A DNA stretch of 64,000 nucleotides from Streptomyces vilmorinianum (lineage in GTDB: Bacteria; Actinomycetota; Actinomycetes; Streptomycetales; Streptomycetaceae): assembly GCF_005517195.1 (NCBI RefSeq), contig NZ_CP040244.1:7210001-7274000 (forward strand). Reading direction: 5' to 3'. Below, piece by piece: positions 1 to 8,631 of the stretch (position 1 is the first letter of the stretch; every line of letters starts with the position of its first letter). Position numbers and translations under genes: made by a program. The notes under the pieces are model-generated. The model had not been told where the DNA came from, did not search any database, and saw only the letters and a program-made list of their open reading frames with translations.

Positions 1-3000
1 TCCGAGACCGGCGCCATCACCACGGTCACCCTCTCCGCGCCCGAGTGCGTGCGCAGCGAGGTCCTCGGAGCCGCCGAGGACACCAACACCCGTAGCTGCT
101 ACCCGCAGTTCTGGAACATCAACGGGGCCCAGGAAGCCTCCGTCGACTGGTTCCACAAGTACCGCGTCCTCGCCGTGGTCACCTCCGACCCGGCGGGCCA
201 CAGCGAGTCGGTCGAGAACTCGTACGCGTACGCGGGCGCCGCCTGGCACCACAGCGACTCCCCCTTCACTCCGCAGAGCGAGCGCACCTGGTCCGACTGG
301 CGCGGCTACCGCGAGGTGACCGTCTACAGCGGCGCGTCCGGCACCACCAAGCCGCAGCACAAGACCGTCTCCCTCTACATGCAGGGCATGCACGGCGACA
401 AGAAGAAGGACGGCACCACCAAGTCGGTGACGCTCGCGCCGCTGGCCCAGCCCGCCGTCGGCCTCGCCACCCTCACCGACAGCGACCAGTACGCCGGACA
501 GCTGCGCGAGAAGGTCGTCTACGACGGCGCCCAGCCGATCTCCGTCGCCGCCTACCAGCCGTGGTCCGAGGAGACCGCGCGCCAGACCGGTGTGCCGGAC
601 TCGGCCGACCACGTCGCCCGGTACGTCCGTACCAAGCAGACCACCACGTACACGTACCTGACCGCCTCGGACACCTGGCGTCGCCGGGCCGTCCAGACCA
701 CCTTCGACGACTACGGCATGCCGGTCACGGAGTACGACTCCGGCCTGTACGGCACCGCCGGTGACGAGACCTGCACCCGCACCTGGTACGCCCGCAACGA
801 CGCCGCCGGACTGACCGACCTGGTCTCCCGCAGCCGAACCGTGGGCAAGCAGTGCACCGTCGCCGACGCCGACCTCGACCTGCCCGCCGACACCGGCACG
901 CGCGGCGACGTCCTCTCCGACACCGCCACCGTCTACGACGACCCGAACGCCACCACCTGGACCGAGAACCAGACCCCCACCAAGGGCCTGGCCACCTGGA
1001 CCGGCCGGGCCAAGGGCTACGACGGCACCGGCACCCCGAGCTGGCAGACGCTCGCCACCGAGACGTACGACGTCCTGGGCCGCACCCTGTCGACCACCGA
1101 CGCCGCGGGCCACCCCTCGTCGACGGCCTACACCCCCGCGACCGAGGGTCCGCTGACCCGGACCATCCACACCGACGCCAAGGGCTTCCGCACGGCCGAG
1201 TACCTCGACCCGCGCCGTGGCGTCCCCGTCCGCTCCTACGACGCGAACCTGAAGAAGACCGAGCGCGCCTATGACGCCCTCGGCCGGCTGACCGGGGTCT
1301 GGGGTCCCGACCGCTCCAAGGCCGGGGGCCAGGCCGCGACCACCACCTTCACCTACCAGATGCAGGCGAGTGCCCCGTCGTGGGTGTCGTCCTCGTCCCT
1401 CAAGGCCGACGGCACCACCTACAACACCAGCTACGCGCTGTACGACGCGCTGCTGCGTCCCCTGCAGACCCAGGCGCCGAGCCCGCAGGGCGGGCGGCTG
1501 CTGACCGACACCCGGTACGACTCCCGCGGCCACGCCTACGAGACGTACACGGACATCTTCGACCCCACCACCGCGCCGAACGGCACGTACACGCGGGCCG
1601 AGTACGGCGAGGCGCCGACGCAGACCGAGACCGTCTTCGACGGGGCCGGCCGCGCCGTCTCCAGCACACTCCACGTCTACGGCGTCAAGAAGTGGACCAC
1701 CACGACGAGCTACACCGGTGACTCCACCGCCACCAGCGCCGTACAGGGCGGCAACGCCACCCGTACCATCACCGACGCCCGCGGACGGATGGTGGAATCG
1801 CGCGAGTACGCCTCCACCAGCCCCTCCGACCCCCAGTACGGCGGGCTCGGCACCGGCTACGCCTCGGTGAAGTACACGTACACGCTCGACGACAAGAAGA
1901 CGACGATCACCGGCCCCGACGGCGCCGGCTGGACGTACGGCTACGACCTGTTCGGCCGTCAGACCACCGTCGGCGACCCGGACAAGGGCACCTCGACCAC
2001 CGAGTACGACGCCCTCGACCAGCCGGTGAAGACCACGGACGCCCGTGGCACGTCGATTCTGACCGCCTACGACGAGCTGGGCCGCCAGACCGGCACCTGG
2101 AACGGGTCCAAGACCGACGCCAACCAGCTGACGGCGCGGACGTACGACACCGTGCTCAAGGGCCTGCCCGAAAGCACGACCCGGTACGTCGGCGGCACAG
2201 CGGGCGCGGCGTACACCAAGTCCGTCACTGCCTACGACAGCCTGTCCCGGCCCACCGGGACGCGGCTCACCCTGCCGGCCTCCGACCCGCTGGTCGCCGC
2301 CGGCGCGCCCACGACCGTCGACTTCTCCAGCTACTACAACATCGACGGCACCCTGCAGAACAGCTCCGAACCGGCACTCGGCGGACTGCCCTCCGAGATC
2401 GTCGGCTACGGCTACAACGGTCTCGGCAACGTCACCTCCGTGACCGGCGCGACCGGCTACCTGCGCGCCGCGGACTACTCGGCCCTCAGCCAGGTGCAGC
2501 AGCTCACGCTCGGCACCGGCGGTACGGGCGCCAAGAACGTCTACATCACCAACACCTACGAGGAGGGCACCGGCCGGCTCACCCGCAGCCATGTGACGGA
2601 CCAGACACACCCGTACATGCTGCAGGACCTGAACTACGGCTTCGACCAGGCCGGCAACATCACCTCGATCGCCGACCCGACCACGCTGGGCGGCACCACC
2701 GGTGCCGAGACCCAGTGCTTCGCGTACGACGGCCACCGCCGTCTCACCGAGGCGTGGACCCCGTCCTCGCAGAACTGCGCGGACGCCCGCAACGCCTCCG
2801 CGCTCGGCGGCCCGGCCCCGTACTGGGACTCGTACACGTACAACACGGCGGGCCAGCGCACCCGCCACACCCGGCACACCGCCGCGGGCGACACCGCCAC
2901 CGACTACTGCTACACCGGTGCGAAGCCGCACACCCTGAGCGGCACCAGCGGCTCCGGCTGCGGGCTGTTCACCCCCGGGTACGCGTACGACGCCAGCGGC

Positions 3001-4455
3001 AACACCACCAAGCGGCCCGGCGCCACCGGCGCCCAGGACCTCGCCTGGTCCCCCGAGGGCAAGGTCAGCAAGGTCACCGAGAGCGGAAAGGACACCGACT
3101 ACCTCTACGACGCCGACGGCAGCCTGCTGATCCGCTCGGCCGCGGGCGGCGAGCGCGTCCTCTACCTCGGCGCCACGGAACTGCACCTCAGGGCCGACGG
3201 CACCACCTGGGCCAAGCGCAGCTACGGCGCGGCCGGCCAGACCGTCGCGGTCCGCACCAATCAGTCGGGCAGCCAGAAGCTGTTCTACCTCGCGGGCGAC
3301 CACCACGGCACCCAGTCGCTGGCGATCGCCTCCGACACCACCCAGGCGCCGGTCAAGCGCCGCTCCGCCCCGTTCGGCGCCGACCGCGGCACCACGACGG
3401 GCGGCGGCTGGCCCACGGACAGCGGCTTCCTCGGCGCGACGGCCGACGCGGGCACGGGACTCACCCACATCGGGGCACGCGAGTACGACCCGTCCATCGG
3501 TCAGTTCATCAGCGTCGACCCGCTCCTCGCGCTGGAGCAGCCCCAGTCGCTGAACGGCTACAGCTACGCCAACAACTCCCCGGTCACGTTCTCCGACCCG
3601 GACGGCCTCCGTCCGCTCGGCCCGACCGGCGAGGGCATCGACCACGACAACCAGTGGGCGAAGGACCGCGGCATGGACGCCGGGTACACCTACGAGGGCG
3701 GGAAGTGGAACTGGAAGGAGACGCCCAAGAACGACCCCGTCTCCCAGCAGAAGTACGCGGCCTACAAGGCGAACCCCACCCACTACCTGATCGACGACGG
3801 CGCCGCCCAGCAGCGGGCCGCGCAGCAGGCGGCCGCCCGTCAGAAGGCCCTCGCCGAGGCGAAGGCGAAGGCCGAGCGGGAGCAGCGCAAGAAGGACGGC
3901 GTCTGGGGAAGCCTGATGAAGGGCAACTTCAGCAACGCCTGGGACAACGCGAAGGAATCGTCCGTCGGCCAATGGGTCGGCGACAACTGGGAGGACATCA
4001 AGTTCTATTCCACTCTTGTCGCGTTCGGAGTCTGCGTCGTCGCCTCGGCAGGAACCTGCATCGCGGTCGGCGCGGCGATAGCCGGGGCGAAATTCCTCGG
4101 CGACGGACTCGGGTACGGAAAGTGGGATGGCAAGGCACTCGCCAAGGACCTCGCCTGGACAGCGGTCGGCGGCGGTGCCGCAGCCGCGTTCGGCCGGGCG
4201 ACGGGTGCCGCGAGGAGCTGGTCCGCGGCCTATAGCGGCAACGCCGTCGCACGTGTTCCCCAGGTCATCAAGACCAAGGTCCCGGGTGTCCGCGGGGTCG
4301 GCGGAGGCCGCAAGTCGCCGGTGTTGATCGACAATCCCAAGGGAGCGATCAATTGGGGCGCCACCTACGGAAACATGGGCATCAACGCGGGGTTCAACGC
4401 GGGCTTCTGCGGTGCGGGTAGCCTGAGCGCCGGAAACCTGTTCGGAGGCTGTTAG
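1..4455 (+). CDS. RHS/YD-repeat polymorphic toxin, 5' end missing
   Basis: The frame is open from the first base, so the start lies outside the window; 1484 residues are visible. Dozens of YD-type repeats (for example 'YDVLGRTLSTTD', 'YDLFGRQT', 'YDELGRQTGTW') run to about window residue 1150. The RHS core signature follows (GAREYDPSIGQFISVDPL, then YSYANNSPV and DPDGL near residue 1199). In this family the repeats form a shell around a C-terminal effector released after the core. Here the tail (about residues 1200-1484) has a charged Ala/Lys coiled stretch and a hydrophobic Gly/Ala segment (FYSTLVAFGVCVVASAG), and ends Gly/Asn-rich with several Cys. I cannot assign a toxin activity to it. 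The tail uses fewer GC-ending codons than the repeats, as expected for an exchanged tip. A small membrane protein gene follows. Confidence 0.9.
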   Translation, partial: SETGAITTVTLSAPECVRSEVLGAAEDTNTRSCYPQFWNINGAQEASVDWFHKYRVLAVVTSDPAGHSESVENSYAYAGAAWHHSDSPFTPQSERTWSDWRGYREVTVYSGASGTTKPQHKTVSLYMQGMHGDKKKDGTTKSVTLAPLAQPAVGLATLTDSDQYAGQLREKVVYDGAQPISVAAYQPWSEETARQTGVPDSADHVARYVRTKQTTTYTYLTASDTWRRRAVQTTFDDYGMPVTEYDSGLYGTAGDETCTRTWYARNDAAGLTDLVSRSRTVGKQCTVADADLDLPADTGTRGDVLSDTATVYDDPNATTWTENQTPTKGLATWTGRAKGYDGTGTPSWQTLATETYDVLGRTLSTTDAAGHPSSTAYTPATEGPLTRTIHTDAKGFRTAEYLDPRRGVPVRSYDANLKKTERAYDALGRLTGVWGPDRSKAGGQAATTTFTYQMQASAPSWVSSSSLKADGTTYNTSYALYDALLRPLQTQAPSPQGGRLLTDTRYDSRGHAYETYTDIFDPTTAPNGTYTRAEYGEAPTQTETVFDGAGRAVSSTLHVYGVKKWTTTTSYTGDSTATSAVQGGNATRTITDARGRMVESREYASTSPSDPQYGGLGTGYASVKYTYTLDDKKTTITGPDGAGWTYGYDLFGRQTTVGDPDKGTSTTEYDALDQPVKTTDARGTSILTAYDELGRQTGTWNGSKTDANQLTARTYDTVLKGLPESTTRYVGGTAGAAYTKSVTAYDSLSRPTGTRLTLPASDPLVAAGAPTTVDFSSYYNIDGTLQNSSEPALGGLPSEIVGYGYNGLGNVTSVTGATGYLRAADYSALSQVQQLTLGTGGTGAKNVYITNTYEEGTGRLTRSHVTDQTHPYMLQDLNYGFDQAGNITSIADPTTLGGTTGAETQCFAYDGHRRLTEAWTPSSQNCADARNASALGGPAPYWDSYTYNTAGQRTRHTRHTAAGDTATDYCYTGAKPHTLSGTSGSGCGLFTPGYAYDASGNTTKRPGATGAQDLAWSPEGKVSKVTESGKDTDYLYDADGSLLIRSAAGGERVLYLGATELHLRADGTTWAKRSYGAAGQTVAVRTNQSGSQKLFYLAGDHHGTQSLAIASDTTQAPVKRRSAPFGADRGTTTGGGWPTDSGFLGATADAGTGLTHIGAREYDPSIGQFISVDPLLALEQPQSLNGYSYANNSPVTFSDPDGLRPLGPTGEGIDHDNQWAKDRGMDAGYTYEGGKWNWKETPKNDPVSQQKYAAYKANPTHYLIDDGAAQQRAAQQAAARQKALAEAKAKAEREQRKKDGVWGSLMKGNFSNAWDNAKESSVGQWVGDNWEDIKFYSTLVAFGVCVVASAGTCIAVGAAIAGAKFLGDGLGYGKWDGKALAKDLAWTAVGGGAAAAFGRATGAARSWSAAYSGNAVARVPQVIKTKVPGVRGVGGGRKSPVLIDNPKGAINWGATYGNMGINAGFNAGFCGAGSLSAGNLFGGC

Positions 4456-4465
4456 CTTTCGCGTC

Positions 4466-4505
4466 GGAGTGGGGTGGCGGGCGCATATCCCCACCACCCC
4501 ACTCC
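4466..4505 (+). terminator. Hairpin between the RHS gene and its neighbour
   Basis: A 12-bp perfect inverted repeat (GGAGTGGGGTGG / CCACCCCACTCC) with a 16-base loop starts 11 bases after the RHS stop codon. There is no U-tract. It could terminate or attenuate transcription into the next gene. Confidence 0.6.
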
Positions 4506-4545
4506 GTGCCCATGGGACCATCAATATCAGGAAGAACGTATCCCC

Positions 4546-5091
4546 ATGTCACGCAAGAATTCCGACGAGACTCTGCGACGGACGTCCCAGAAGATCCTTT
4601 CCTGGTCCCTCACTCTCGTTTTCGGGACCGTGGCTGCCGGTCTCGTCGCGGCGGGTTTCTCCACGGGCTTCGAAGGAGGTCCGCTGTCAGGCACAGCCGT
4701 CGCTCTCGGAATCGTGGCCCTCACGCAGCGTGTCAGCGGCTCCCGCATCACCCTGCGTGACGACAGCCTCGTCGTCGTCAATCCGCTGATGACCTACACC
4801 GTTCCTTACACGGACATCGCACGGATAGGCGGAGGCGGAGGAGGGACGCTGAACATCGTGACGCGCGCGGGACACGAGATCCACGCGACCTCCTTCGGAG
4901 GCTCCTTGATCGACAACTTCGTGGGCTCCGCGGACCGGGCGGTCGAACGCATCGAGTCGCGTGTCAGACGAAACCGGTCCCGCGCGAGCAGCGTCCCGAT
5001 GTCCAAGAAGGTCAGGATCTCCTGGATCGCCGACCTCTGCACCCTCGGCGCAGCGGTCTGCGGGACGGCGGCCGGCCTCATCGGCGTGTGA
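4546..5091 (+). CDS. Small membrane protein with PH-like domain (candidate immunity protein)
   Basis: 181 residues from ATG 4546, chosen because AGGAAG lies just upstream; an in-frame ATG at 4474 falls inside the hairpin region. Two hydrophobic segments near residues 15-55 (LTLVFGTVAAGLVAAGF and a second Gly/Ala stretch) precede a globular part that looks like the bacterial PH family: TLRDDSLVVVNPLMTYTVPY, then a Gly-rich turn, then EIHATSFGG. A last hydrophobic helix (TLGAAVCGTAAGLIGV) ends the protein. It lies 90 bases after the RHS toxin gene on the same strand. RHS loci usually keep the cognate immunity gene in that position, so immunity is my inference from place, not from a recognised immunity domain. 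Confidence 0.7.
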   Translation: MSRKNSDETLRRTSQKILSWSLTLVFGTVAAGLVAAGFSTGFEGGPLSGTAVALGIVALTQRVSGSRITLRDDSLVVVNPLMTYTVPYTDIARIGGGGGGTLNIVTRAGHEIHATSFGGSLIDNFVGSADRAVERIESRVRRNRSRASSVPMSKKVRISWIADLCTLGAAVCGTAAGLIGV

Positions 5092-5112
5092 ATGACGGCC
5101 CACCCAGGAAAC

Positions 5113-5156
5113 CAGGGCCCGCCCCTCCGCCGTACTGGCCGGAGGAGCGGGCCCTG
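5113..5156. terminator. Bidirectional hairpin between convergent genes
   Basis: CAGGGCCCGC pairs with GCGGGCCCTG, with additional inner pairing (CCTCCG/CGGAGG). It sits between the stop of the small membrane protein gene (+) and the stop of the S33 peptidase gene (-), so it can serve both. Confidence 0.7.
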
Positions 5157-5159
5157 CCG

Positions 5160-6647
5160 CTACCCGCAGTACGTGTCCGCCGCCGGCCGCACCCCGTCGC
5201 GCAGGAACGCCGTCACCGCCCGGTCCCCGCACGCGTTCCCGTTGCCCAGGTACATTCCGTGCCCGCCCTGGTCGACCGTGACCAGGCGGGCGCGCTCGCC
5301 CAGGGCGGCGCGCATCTTCAGGCCGGCGGCGTAGGGGGTGGCGGGGTCGCGCAGGCTCTGGATCATCAGGATGTCGGAGGCCCCGTCGTCGGTGATCCGG
5401 GTGGGCTTCTCGACCGGGGCCTTCCAGAAGGAGCAGGGCGTGATGTTGGCGGGCAACCCGGCGGTGAGCGGGTGGCGGGCACGGTCGGTGGCGACGGCGC
5501 GGTCGTAGCCGCGTACGGACCCGGACCACTTCACGTCGTTGCAGATCACGCCGATGGTGATCGCGGCGTCCGTATCCGGCAGGGGCGCGACCAGGGCCCC
5601 GGGCAGGACGGGCGTGGCGCGCGGGTCCCGGGCGTCCCGCACCAGCCGGGCGAAGGACGGGAACGCGCCGTCGGAGTACAGGGCGTTCTGGAGCGCCTGC
5701 CGGAGCACGTTCCCGGTCAGCGGTACGCCGGGAGTGGCGGACTCCTTCGGCTCCCGGTCCAGGCGCGCTGCGAGGTCGAGCACCAACGGCCGTACGTCCT
5801 CGGCCCGTTCGGCAAGCCGCAGCCCCACCTCCGCCCGGTCCGGGTGCGCCGCCCACGCCGCGAAGTCGGGGAACCGCTCCTCCGCGCCCTGCGCCATGTA
5901 CCGCATCCAGCCCTGCGCGACCCGCTTCGGGTCCGGGTCGCTGCTGCTGTCCAGGACCCAGCGGTCGGTGTGCCGCGGGTACTTCTGCGCGTACACGGCC
6001 CCGACGTACGTCCCGTAGGAGACCGCGTACGCGGAGATCTTCTCCTCCCCCAGCGCCTGCCGGAGCCGGTCCAGGTCGCGGACCTGGTTCGCGGTGGTGA
6101 AGCTGAGCAGCCGCTCCCCGCCGTTGCGCAGACAGGCCTCGGCGGTCCGCCGGGACCGTGCGACGTTCTCGTCGATCGACCCGTCGGCGGCGGGCCAGGA
6201 CCGCAGGTTCACCAGTCGCCGGTCGTCGTCCGGGAGCCCGCAGCGCGCGGTCGAACTGCCGCCGACCCCCCGCGGATCGAAGGCCACAAGGTCGTACGCC
6301 CCACCCAGCTCCTCGACCAGCGCGGCCCCCTTCTGCGACAGCCGCTGCACCCCGGAGCTCCCGGGCCCGCCCGGAATCACCATGAGCGTCCCGCGCCGCG
6401 CCTCGGGCCGCGTGCTGCTGATCCGGGAGACGGCGAGGTCGAGCCGGGGCCCGTCGGGGTCGCGGTAGTCCTGCGGCACGGACAGGGTGGCGCACTCCTG
6501 CCCGAGCCCGGCGGGCCCGCACGCCTTCCAGTCGAGGAGGGCGACGGGTTCGGCGGCGCGGGCGACGGCGGTGAGGGCAGTGAGGGAGGCCGCGACAGCG
6601 GCGGTGGAGAGGGCGAGAGCCAGGCTGGTGCGTCCGTAAGTCGTCAT
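5160..6647 (-). CDS. Secreted alpha/beta-hydrolase, tripeptidyl aminopeptidase family (S33)
   Basis: 495 residues. An N-terminal signal peptide (residues 1-32, hydrophobic core LALALSTAAVAASLTALTAV then ARAAEP) indicates export. The alpha/beta-hydrolase fold is shown by the oxyanion-hole region VIPGGPGSSG (about 90-99), DPRGVGGSS, and the nucleophile elbow AVSYGT with Ser210. A C-terminal TAP-like domain carries LMIQSLRDPATP (acid region) and DQGGHGMYLG (His near 471). Paired Cys residues suggest disulfides, including a Cys just before the C-terminus. Family members release N-terminal tripeptides from extracellular proteins; which substrate is unknown. It is monocistronic. Confidence 0.88.
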   Translation of the reverse strand: MTTYGRTSLALALSTAAVAASLTALTAVARAAEPVALLDWKACGPAGLGQECATLSVPQDYRDPDGPRLDLAVSRISSTRPEARRGTLMVIPGGPGSSGVQRLSQKGAALVEELGGAYDLVAFDPRGVGGSSTARCGLPDDDRRLVNLRSWPAADGSIDENVARSRRTAEACLRNGGERLLSFTTANQVRDLDRLRQALGEEKISAYAVSYGTYVGAVYAQKYPRHTDRWVLDSSSDPDPKRVAQGWMRYMAQGAEERFPDFAAWAAHPDRAEVGLRLAERAEDVRPLVLDLAARLDREPKESATPGVPLTGNVLRQALQNALYSDGAFPSFARLVRDARDPRATPVLPGALVAPLPDTDAAITIGVICNDVKWSGSVRGYDRAVATDRARHPLTAGLPANITPCSFWKAPVEKPTRITDDGASDILMIQSLRDPATPYAAGLKMRAALGERARLVTVDQGGHGMYLGNGNACGDRAVTAFLRDGVRPAADTYCG

Positions 6648-6802
6648 GGCACAAGCCTTGTTGACGGAGCCTCACACCCCCATCCGGCAGCCGGGACAGT
6701 CCCGGGTGGGGCTACCCCCCGGGGCGGGGTGGGGGTCTGGTCAAGGCGACCGCCCCCGCGAGTCCCTGGCCCTGATCGAGTCCGTGGTGGAGGATGACGC
6801 CC

Positions 6803-6937
6803 ATGGAGATCAGCGCATCCGATGACGTCCTGGGCACGGCCGTCTGGTTCACGTCCAGCTACAGCGGCGTCGACGGCGGCAACTGCCTGGAGGCCGCCTG
6901 GGCGGAGTTCGTCGGCGGCGTGAGGGCAGCTCGTTGA
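6803..6937 (+). pseudogene. Shrunken DUF397-type protein (internal deletion)
   Basis: A 44-residue ORF. It begins with the DUF397 signature (VWFTSSYSG, then GGNCLEAA) and jumps directly into the family's C-terminal part (WAEFVGGVRAAR). The central strand normally present (roughly VAVRDSKDPxGPVLxF) is absent, so the usual 60-75 residues are reduced to 44 without loss of frame. DUF397 proteins normally partner XRE-DUF5753 regulators, but none is adjacent here; the nearest lies about 38 kb away. Its stop overlaps the TTG start of the next gene (TTGA). It is either a remnant or a functional miniature; I favour a remnant. Confidence 0.55.
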
Positions 6938-7419
6938 ACGACGAGCCCGTCTTCATACGACACGGGCGGTCCGGCCAGTACATGTACAACCGTCGCAACC
7001 CGGTCGGACGCGCCCTCTTCATCCTCACGCCGTTCGTCGCGATCGGCGTGTTGTACGGGTACTACAGCAGCGTGCACTGGAGCGAGGGCGAATTCCGCGA
7101 GGCCGTCCACAAGGGCGTCCAGGACGTGAACAGCAAGCGCCACCGCACCACCCCGGACAGCGACCACGGCCACCTGATCGCGGAGGCGATCCGGGAGAGC
7201 GGTACCGGTCCGGGCCACGGTGTCGACGCGCGCCGGGACGAGGACGGCTACAACGTCAGCACCGAGGACACCGAGACCCAGTACTGCGTGCGCATCACCC
7301 TGACCCTGGACAAGCAGCCCCCTGTCCTCCTGCCGGGAGCCCCGGACCCGCCGCCCCCCACCCCCGGCAGCCTCGCCTTCTACCGCGCCACCGCGACCGT
7401 CACCGACGGCGCCTGCTGA
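6934..7419 (+). CDS. Hypothetical single-pass membrane protein
   Basis: 161 residues from a TTG start that overlaps the stop of the DUF397 remnant, implying translational coupling. One transmembrane helix (about residues 28-46, ALFILTPFVAIGVLYGYY) is followed by an extracytoplasmic domain with ordinary soluble composition and a Pro-rich turn (PDPPPPTP) near the end. Two Cys (YCVRIT and the last residue) could pair. No family was recognised. Its 3' end overlaps the convergent GNAT gene by about 20 bp. Confidence 0.65.
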   Translation: MNDEPVFIRHGRSGQYMYNRRNPVGRALFILTPFVAIGVLYGYYSSVHWSEGEFREAVHKGVQDVNSKRHRTTPDSDHGHLIAEAIRESGTGPGHGVDARRDEDGYNVSTEDTETQYCVRITLTLDKQPPVLLPGAPDPPPPTPGSLAFYRATATVTDGAC

Positions 7420-7963
7420 TGGCCTGAATCGCGTCCACCGGGACCTCGAAGACGATCGAGAGCCCGTCGCGCTCGTTCCCCTGCTCGCCGACGCGCGTGA
7501 AACCGAAGCCCGCGATGGTGGCCAGGGAGGCGGCGTTGTCGGATCTGATGGTGGCCCGCACGGTCCTGACACCGGGTTCGGCAGCGGCCCTGACGAGCAG
7601 TTCCCTCAGCATGGCGCGGGCATAGCCCCGGCGGCGGTACCCGGGCACGACGGTGTAGCCGACCTCGACCATGCCCGCCTCGTCCGGCGGCCCATGGAAC
7701 CCGGCGTCGCCGACGACGACCCCGTCCGGCTCGGACACCGCCGCCCGCACGGTCCAGGGAGCGACGGACGGGTCCTTGGCGAGCTGGTCAGCGCGATACC
7801 CGAAGATCGCACGGGCCCGGTCCCCTACGAAGTGTTCGTCGAGGACGACCCCGGCCTCGGCGCTGCCGCCGGCGAGGTCACCGTCGGCGAGCGCCCGCAG
7901 CGCCCTTGCGTTGAGCTCGACGAAGCGGACGCGCTTGGTGATGGAGAGAGATTCGCTGTTCAT
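7400..7963 (-). CDS. GNAT family N-acetyltransferase (RimJ-like)
   Basis: 187 residues. GNAT motifs are present: VEVGYTVVPGYRRRGYARAML (motif A with the acetyl-CoA pyrophosphate loop RRRGYA) and SDNAASLATIAGFGFTRVGE (motif B). The N-terminal third (FVELNARALRALADGDL) resembles small-molecule or protein acetyltransferases of the RimJ group. The substrate is not predictable. It is transcribed toward and slightly overlaps the hypothetical membrane protein gene. Confidence 0.85.
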   Translation of the reverse strand: MNSESLSITKRVRFVELNARALRALADGDLAGGSAEAGVVLDEHFVGDRARAIFGYRADQLAKDPSVAPWTVRAAVSEPDGVVVGDAGFHGPPDEAGMVEVGYTVVPGYRRRGYARAMLRELLVRAAAEPGVRTVRATIRSDNAASLATIAGFGFTRVGEQGNERDGLSIVFEVPVDAIQAISRRRR

Positions 7964-8030
7964 CGCGGCGATGCTCGCCCAGCACCAGAGGACTGTCCAC
8001 CGCTTTACGGCCTCGGCGGCCGAACGCGGG

Positions 8031-8414
8031 TCAGCGGTGTGGCCGCAGCCACCGCCGGGCGGCGGTCAGCGTCACCTCGATGTCATCGCTCCAGGAACAG
8101 ACCTCAAGCCACGACAGGTACCCACCCTGCGTGAACACGAGGATCTCCCCGGGGCACTCCCCGGCTTCGGTGAACAGCTGCGCCTCGGCTGCCACGCCCG
8201 TGGTGGTCTCGGTAGGTGCCGCCGGAACGGCGCTCGTGTCGAGGTCGAAGTACGCGGTGCCGCACCCGCATGTGCAGCGACCGTGGACACTGAGGTACGG
8301 AATCTGCCGACGCAGCGCAAGGTGAAGCGGATCATCCGTGTTCAGGACGGCCTCAAGCACCTCGGCCACGTCGGGGGGCAGGCTTTCCGTCACGCCGTCA
8401 CCGTATCCGACCAT
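8031..8414 (-). CDS. Hypothetical protein with CxCGC cluster
   Basis: 127 residues from ATG 8414. The frame stays open to 8534, but the extra 40 residues look unlike the rest and neither start has a good ribosome-binding site. Recognisable features are a LPPDVAEVLEAVL helix, a CTCGCGTAYFDLD cluster that could bind metal, and a FTQGGYLSWLEVCSWSDD segment. It resembles small uncharacterised actinomycete proteins; I do not recognise a named family. Confidence 0.6.
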   Translation of the reverse strand: MVGYGDGVTESLPPDVAEVLEAVLNTDDPLHLALRRQIPYLSVHGRCTCGCGTAYFDLDTSAVPAAPTETTTGVAAEAQLFTEAGECPGEILVFTQGGYLSWLEVCSWSDDIEVTLTAARRWLRPHR

Positions 8415-8631
8415 CCCGAAGCTCAAGCTCCGGGCTTCGAGCCCTGTTCTACGGAAGGGGTACGGGTCTGGGTTCAACCCGCCCGCCCACCCCAAGAGTT
8501 GACTCCACGCGACCGACTTGCCACGCAGCGTCATATGCCTCTAGCGTGTCCGGAAAACGAACGACCCCCACCAGGTGCGGGAACACCTGCGGGGGTCTGA
8601 CCACCGATCGAAGGCTGACGAGGTCCGATCC

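Noticed and set aside
2715..4235. 506-residue frame inside the RHS gene (+1 phase)
   Set aside because: It is a shadow of the high-GC RHS frame, rich in Arg/Pro/His with no recognisable domain.
6859..7572. 237-residue minus-strand frame over the hypothetical membrane protein
   Set aside because: Antisense shadow with low-complexity Ala/Val/Arg content; the plus-strand gene has a credible membrane helix.
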